Positions 60,959 through 64,000 of a DNA stretch of 64,000 bases are shown here, in pieces (the first letter of the stretch is position 1; each line of letters starts with the position of its first letter). Position numbers and translations under genes: made by a program. The stretch is from Bacillus sp. CH140a_4T (GTDB lineage: Bacteria > Bacillota > Bacilli > Bacillales > Bacillaceae_G), in assembly GCF_008923725.1 (NCBI RefSeq), contig NZ_WBPF01000021.1, forward strand, positions 457,924 to 521,923. The letters run 5' to 3'. Below the pieces are notes generated by a model that did not search any database, was not told the DNA's origin, and saw only the letters and a list, made by a program, of their open reading frames with translations.

Positions 60959-62176
60959 TTGCAAAATCGTTCACTAATTTACTATTTAGGCTCTAAAATA
61001 TGCATTACTCTCGCTGACATCGTATACATCATGATTATTACAATTCATATGTATATCACAACGAAATCAGCTACATTAACCGCTCTTTTTCCATTAGTAC
61101 AAGTGATAACTAATCTTATAGCAAATACATCTGCACCACTTATAATGAATCGTTTTTCATCTTATTCATTACTTTTCACACTACAATGGACAAAAACTGT
61201 TCTATTATTTTTATTAATGATATTATTCCCGGCCCTTTCCTCAAACGTTGTAACACTATTCATTTTCATTTTTTTCATTTCTTTATGTAGCGGCTGGAGC
61301 GCACCGTTATTATACGGTATCCTTCCTCGCCTTACACGAAAAGAACAATTAGTAAAAGTAAATAGTATTTTTTCCTTTTCCACACAAATTGCGCAAGCCG
61401 CTGCTTATTCATTTACAAGTGTTATAGTTCTTCTTATCGGTGCTACTTCTACACTCATGATGAATAACATTTTGATGATTTTTGGATGTATTGCACTACA
61501 CCTTTCATTACGTTCCATACATAATGAACGAGTAATAGAGCCTTCTTCTTCAAAAGGCGCTGCTTTATTGGAAGGTTGGAGACTCTTATTTCAAAACCCT
61601 TCTCTTCGTATCGTTACATGTATGGACTTAATTGAAACTTTCGCAGGGACAATATGGATCGGTGCTATTACAATGGCTTATGTAACGACTGTTCTTCATA
61701 AAGGAGAAGAATGGTGGGGATATATTAATACAAGTTATTATGTAGGGACGTTAATTGGCGGGATATTAGCATGGAAAATGAGTACATACATTCAAAACAA
61801 TTTAATACGCTCCATGGCGATAGGCTCTCTTATGTTTAGTATTCTTACATTTTTATATGGTATGACAAGTAGCGGGTTTATTGCGCTTTTTCTATGCGTT
61901 CTAATGGGGCCATGTTATCAAATTAGAGATATTTCTCAAACGACAGTACTACAATCTAGTGTAGCCCCTACTTTATTATCAAAAATGTATACAGCTCATG
62001 GCGCACTCCTCTCGACAGCTTCTGGTCTTTCTATGCTTAGTATTGGAATTATTACCGATTTGTTCGGTGTTCGTACGATTTATATCATCGCTGCTTTTCT
62101 TATTTTATGTTCTGCTTGTTTATCTTTTAGCCTATTAAAATATCATAAGACAGATCAGAAAGATATTTCAATGTAA
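60959..62176 (+). CDS. MFS transporter
   Basis: The 405-residue protein has about eleven or twelve hydrophobic segments without a strong motif A; it resembles MFS members of the enterobactin-exporter type (MFS_3-like). The substrate is unknown. The start is uncertain: TTG 60959 or TTG 60956 after AGGAAGGTGG fit better than the ATG 60875, which lies in A/T-rich DNA without a site. It is convergent with the amidase gene. Confidence 0.8.
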   Translation: MQNRSLIYYLGSKICITLADIVYIMIITIHMYITTKSATLTALFPLVQVITNLIANTSAPLIMNRFSSYSLLFTLQWTKTVLLFLLMILFPALSSNVVTLFIFIFFISLCSGWSAPLLYGILPRLTRKEQLVKVNSIFSFSTQIAQAAAYSFTSVIVLLIGATSTLMMNNILMIFGCIALHLSLRSIHNERVIEPSSSKGAALLEGWRLLFQNPSLRIVTCMDLIETFAGTIWIGAITMAYVTTVLHKGEEWWGYINTSYYVGTLIGGILAWKMSTYIQNNLIRSMAIGSLMFSILTFLYGMTSSGFIALFLCVLMGPCYQIRDISQTTVLQSSVAPTLLSKMYTAHGALLSTASGLSMLSIGIITDLFGVRTIYIIAAFLILCSACLSFSLLKYHKTDQKDISM

Positions 62177-62186
62177 TCAATAAATT

Positions 62187-62214
62187 AAAAAGGACAGGAA
62201 CTCCTGTCCTTTTT
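62187..62214. terminator. Bidirectional terminator
   Basis: AAAAAGGACAGG (62187-62198) pairs with CCTGTCCTTTTT (62203-62214) around AACT. Confidence 0.95.
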
Positions 62215-62225
62215 GTATATTCTAT

Positions 62226-63701
62226 TTATGACAAACCCGGAATTTTTCTATGTTCTGTCGCTTGTTCAAAAGCGTATGCTAGTTTAATCAAGGTCCCCTC
62301 AGAAAAAGCAGTGCTTGCCAGAGTAATTCCAAACGGTCTCCCGTTATCCATATATCCCGCAGGTATTGCTATAGACGGATAACCTGCTTTCGCACATATA
62401 GTAGAACCTATATAAGAAGGAAACAGAATCGCATCAAGATTATATTTTTCCAGTGCAAAATCAATACCTTGTTCTTGCGAAAAATATATATCTTCTAATC
62501 TTGCATTTAAATATTCTGGATTTCTTAACGGATTAGGAAAATCTTTTTTTCTTTCTAACTTTGTTTGTCCATATTTCAAAGCTCTTTCGGCTATATTTTC
62601 GTTAAACTCCATTAACTCTGAAATAGAATGTACTGGAATAGTAGAAGGTAATTTTGAAAGATAGTTATCTAAGCTATGCTTCAATTCATAAAGCGGAACT
62701 CCCCAGCTCCATTCTCTATGAAAAGAAGAAATATCAATATTTTCTACTACTGTTGCTCCCTCACTACGCAATACTTCAATCGTCTCCTTAAACAAATTTT
62801 CATAATACTCACCAGTTTCATAATAATCTTTTGGTGCATTGCTAAATACACCAATCTTCGCTCCATGTAAGCCATTAACATCAAGATATTTTGTATAATC
62901 ATGTTCTGCTATACCTTCACTTTTATGAGTAGCTGCATCCTTCTCGTCTACCCCAGTTAAACTCCCTAGCAAAATAGTAGCGTCTGTAACCGTTCTAGCA
63001 AATGGACCAGCTGTATCTTGCGAATACGTGAACGGAATAATGCCTCTACGACTAATTAGACCAACAGTCGGTTTAATACCGACTACAGAATTTTGAACAG
63101 CCGGGCTTAAAATAGAAGCATCCGTTTCCGTTCCAACAGATACTACTGTAAAGTTAGCAGCAACTGCAATCGCAGAACCCGTACTAGAGCCACCAACAAA
63201 CATATCATCCTCGCCCGTCCCATATGGATTGATTGTTTGTCCACCTCTTGCACTATATCCAGCCCACATGTCAAAAGACATTGCATTTGCTAATTCTGTC
63301 ATATTTGTTTTTCCTATTATTACTGCTCCTGCTTCTCGAAGTTTCGTAACGAGAAATGCATCTTCACTACTTATATTTTGTTCCAGGGCAATCGTACCTG
63401 CACTGGTATGCATAGAGTCATTCGTTTCAATATTGTCCTTAAGTAAAACAGGTATACCATGTAATGGTCCCCGTCCACCTTTTGTCTTTCTTTCATAATC
63501 TAACGCTTCTGCAATAAAGATAGCGTCTGGATTGATTTCTAAAATAGAATTGATTTTTGGTCCTTCTTGATCATATTTCGCGATTCTATGAAGATAATAC
63601 ATAACTAATTCTTTTGAAGTTAATTGCCCAGCTTCCATCGCTACTTGTATATCATGAATTGTTAATTCTTTTTGTAATCGTGCATTGAACTGAATCTCCA
63701 T
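62226..63701 (-). CDS. Amidase signature family protein
   Basis: The 491-residue enzyme belongs to the amidase signature family with a Ser-cisSer-Lys triad: Lys in VLLKDNIET near residue 88, the cis-Ser region VGGSSTGSAIAV near 169-180, and nucleophile Ser in TDASILSPA near 194-200. It hydrolyses an amide of unknown identity; it is not the GatA subunit by context, since gatB/gatC are absent. ATG 63701 follows AAGGAG; ATG 63707 is too close. Monocistronic. Confidence 0.9.
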   Translation of the reverse strand: MEIQFNARLQKELTIHDIQVAMEAGQLTSKELVMYYLHRIAKYDQEGPKINSILEINPDAIFIAEALDYERKTKGGRGPLHGIPVLLKDNIETNDSMHTSAGTIALEQNISSEDAFLVTKLREAGAVIIGKTNMTELANAMSFDMWAGYSARGGQTINPYGTGEDDMFVGGSSTGSAIAVAANFTVVSVGTETDASILSPAVQNSVVGIKPTVGLISRRGIIPFTYSQDTAGPFARTVTDATILLGSLTGVDEKDAATHKSEGIAEHDYTKYLDVNGLHGAKIGVFSNAPKDYYETGEYYENLFKETIEVLRSEGATVVENIDISSFHREWSWGVPLYELKHSLDNYLSKLPSTIPVHSISELMEFNENIAERALKYGQTKLERKKDFPNPLRNPEYLNARLEDIYFSQEQGIDFALEKYNLDAILFPSYIGSTICAKAGYPSIAIPAGYMDNGRPFGITLASTAFSEGTLIKLAYAFEQATEHRKIPGLS

Positions 63702-63850
63702 CTTCATTCTCCTTCTTTAAAAGCTTTTATTGATAACGTGTATCTATTACTTTTTCATTTTCTCCGCCCCTCGCATATACAACTACAATCCCTTTCAAAG
63801 AATTCAACTTACCAATGTAAAAACCTTTTATTTCCTGAAAAATAAAAAAA

Positions 63851-63880
63851 GTCTGAAACGAATGAATTTCCGCTTCAGAC
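63851..63880. terminator. Terminator-like hairpin at the right edge
   Basis: GTCTGAA (63851-63857) pairs with TTCAGAC (63874-63880), extended by an inner CG/CG pair. A and T runs flank it. It serves the partial minus-strand gene beyond. Confidence 0.75.
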
Positions 63881-63887
63881 TCTTTTA

Positions 63888-64000
63888 TTACTTTACATAT
63901 ACCTCATCTAACAAATGTAAAAACTCACCTTGTTTCCCGGCTAATGCAGGGCATTTTGCAATATCAATCCATTCGTAGCAAAATACTAATCCTTGATCTT
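63888..64000 (-). CDS. C-terminal end of an unidentified gene
   Basis: An open frame enters from the right edge and encodes about 36 residues before TAA (63888-63890): visible segments are GLVFCYEWIDIAKCPALAG and EFLHLLDEVYVK. A terminator hairpin follows. The family is not recognised. Confidence 0.6.
   Translation of the reverse strand, partial: DQGLVFCYEWIDIAKCPALAGKQGEFLHLLDEVYVK

Noticed and set aside
63730-63978. Plus-strand 82-residue frame at the right edge
   Set aside because: It crosses a terminator hairpin and lies opposite the better-supported end of a minus-strand gene.

Overview
The window reads as a chromosomal segment of a Bacillus cereus-group bacterium (B. cereus, B. thuringiensis or B. 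anthracis type). The evidence is low G+C, strong AAGGAGG ribosome binding sites, an Fnr regulator with the Bacillus C-terminal Cys cluster, a GerW-type sporulation protein, and gene orders familiar from that group. No rRNA, tRNA, CRISPR array or prophage was recognised.

Region 1 (1-1.3 kb) is the 5' part of an IS605/IS1341-type tnpB, running off the left edge, with hairpins upstream of it. Region 2 (1.4-22.8 kb) is a complete anaerobic nitrate/nitrite respiration island. It holds ric (Fe-S repair), nirBD (assimilatory-type siroheme nitrite reductase), a cobA-hemD fusion with sirB and sirC (siroheme supply), narK, molybdenum-cofactor genes (moaD, moaE, moeA, moeB, moaA), fnr, and narGHJI. Four transcription units here carry an Fnr-type box (TGTGA-N6-TCACA or close), each with its centre exactly 29.5 bp from a -10 hexamer. 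This is the class II activation geometry, so the island looks like one Fnr regulon. moeB has an in-frame stop that removes a C-terminal domain.

Region 3 (23.3-35 kb) has a MoxR/DUF58/transglutaminase operon, glutathione peroxidase, a metallo-beta-lactamase-fold hydrolase, an ECF sigma/anti-sigma pair, a quinone-oxidoreductase-like dehydrogenase, small membrane proteins, a protein of unknown function built from two tandem repeats, and a relic of an endonuclease/exonuclease/phosphatase gene. Region 4 (35-42 kb) has a YfmL-like RNA helicase, formate-tetrahydrofolate ligase, a methyltransferase, small hypotheticals and a GerW-like spore protein.

Region 5 (42-57.5 kb) is accessory in character. 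It contains several GNAT acetyltransferases, a tight operon of three GNATs, a 2H phosphoesterase and a cupin, a metallophosphatase with a possible SH3-like tail, a MocR regulator, YitT, a YjiC-type glycosyltransferase, a phosphotransferase/double-GNAT/methyltransferase operon, a second alanine racemase, DinB, and an MFS exporter with a MarR regulator. Region 6 (57.6-64 kb) has a Cof-type HAD phosphatase frameshifted in its catalytic motif, a histidine phosphatase, a stomatin/NfeD pair, another MFS protein, an amidase, and the 3' end of an unidentified gene.

I found no clear undescribed system. The most notable observations are the uniform Fnr promoter geometry, the two broken genes (moeB and the HAD phosphatase), the degraded nuclease, the TnpB lacking the usual RuvC-II glutamate, and the dual start of fhs. 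Coordinates of CDSs follow my start choice, which often differs from the longest open frame.
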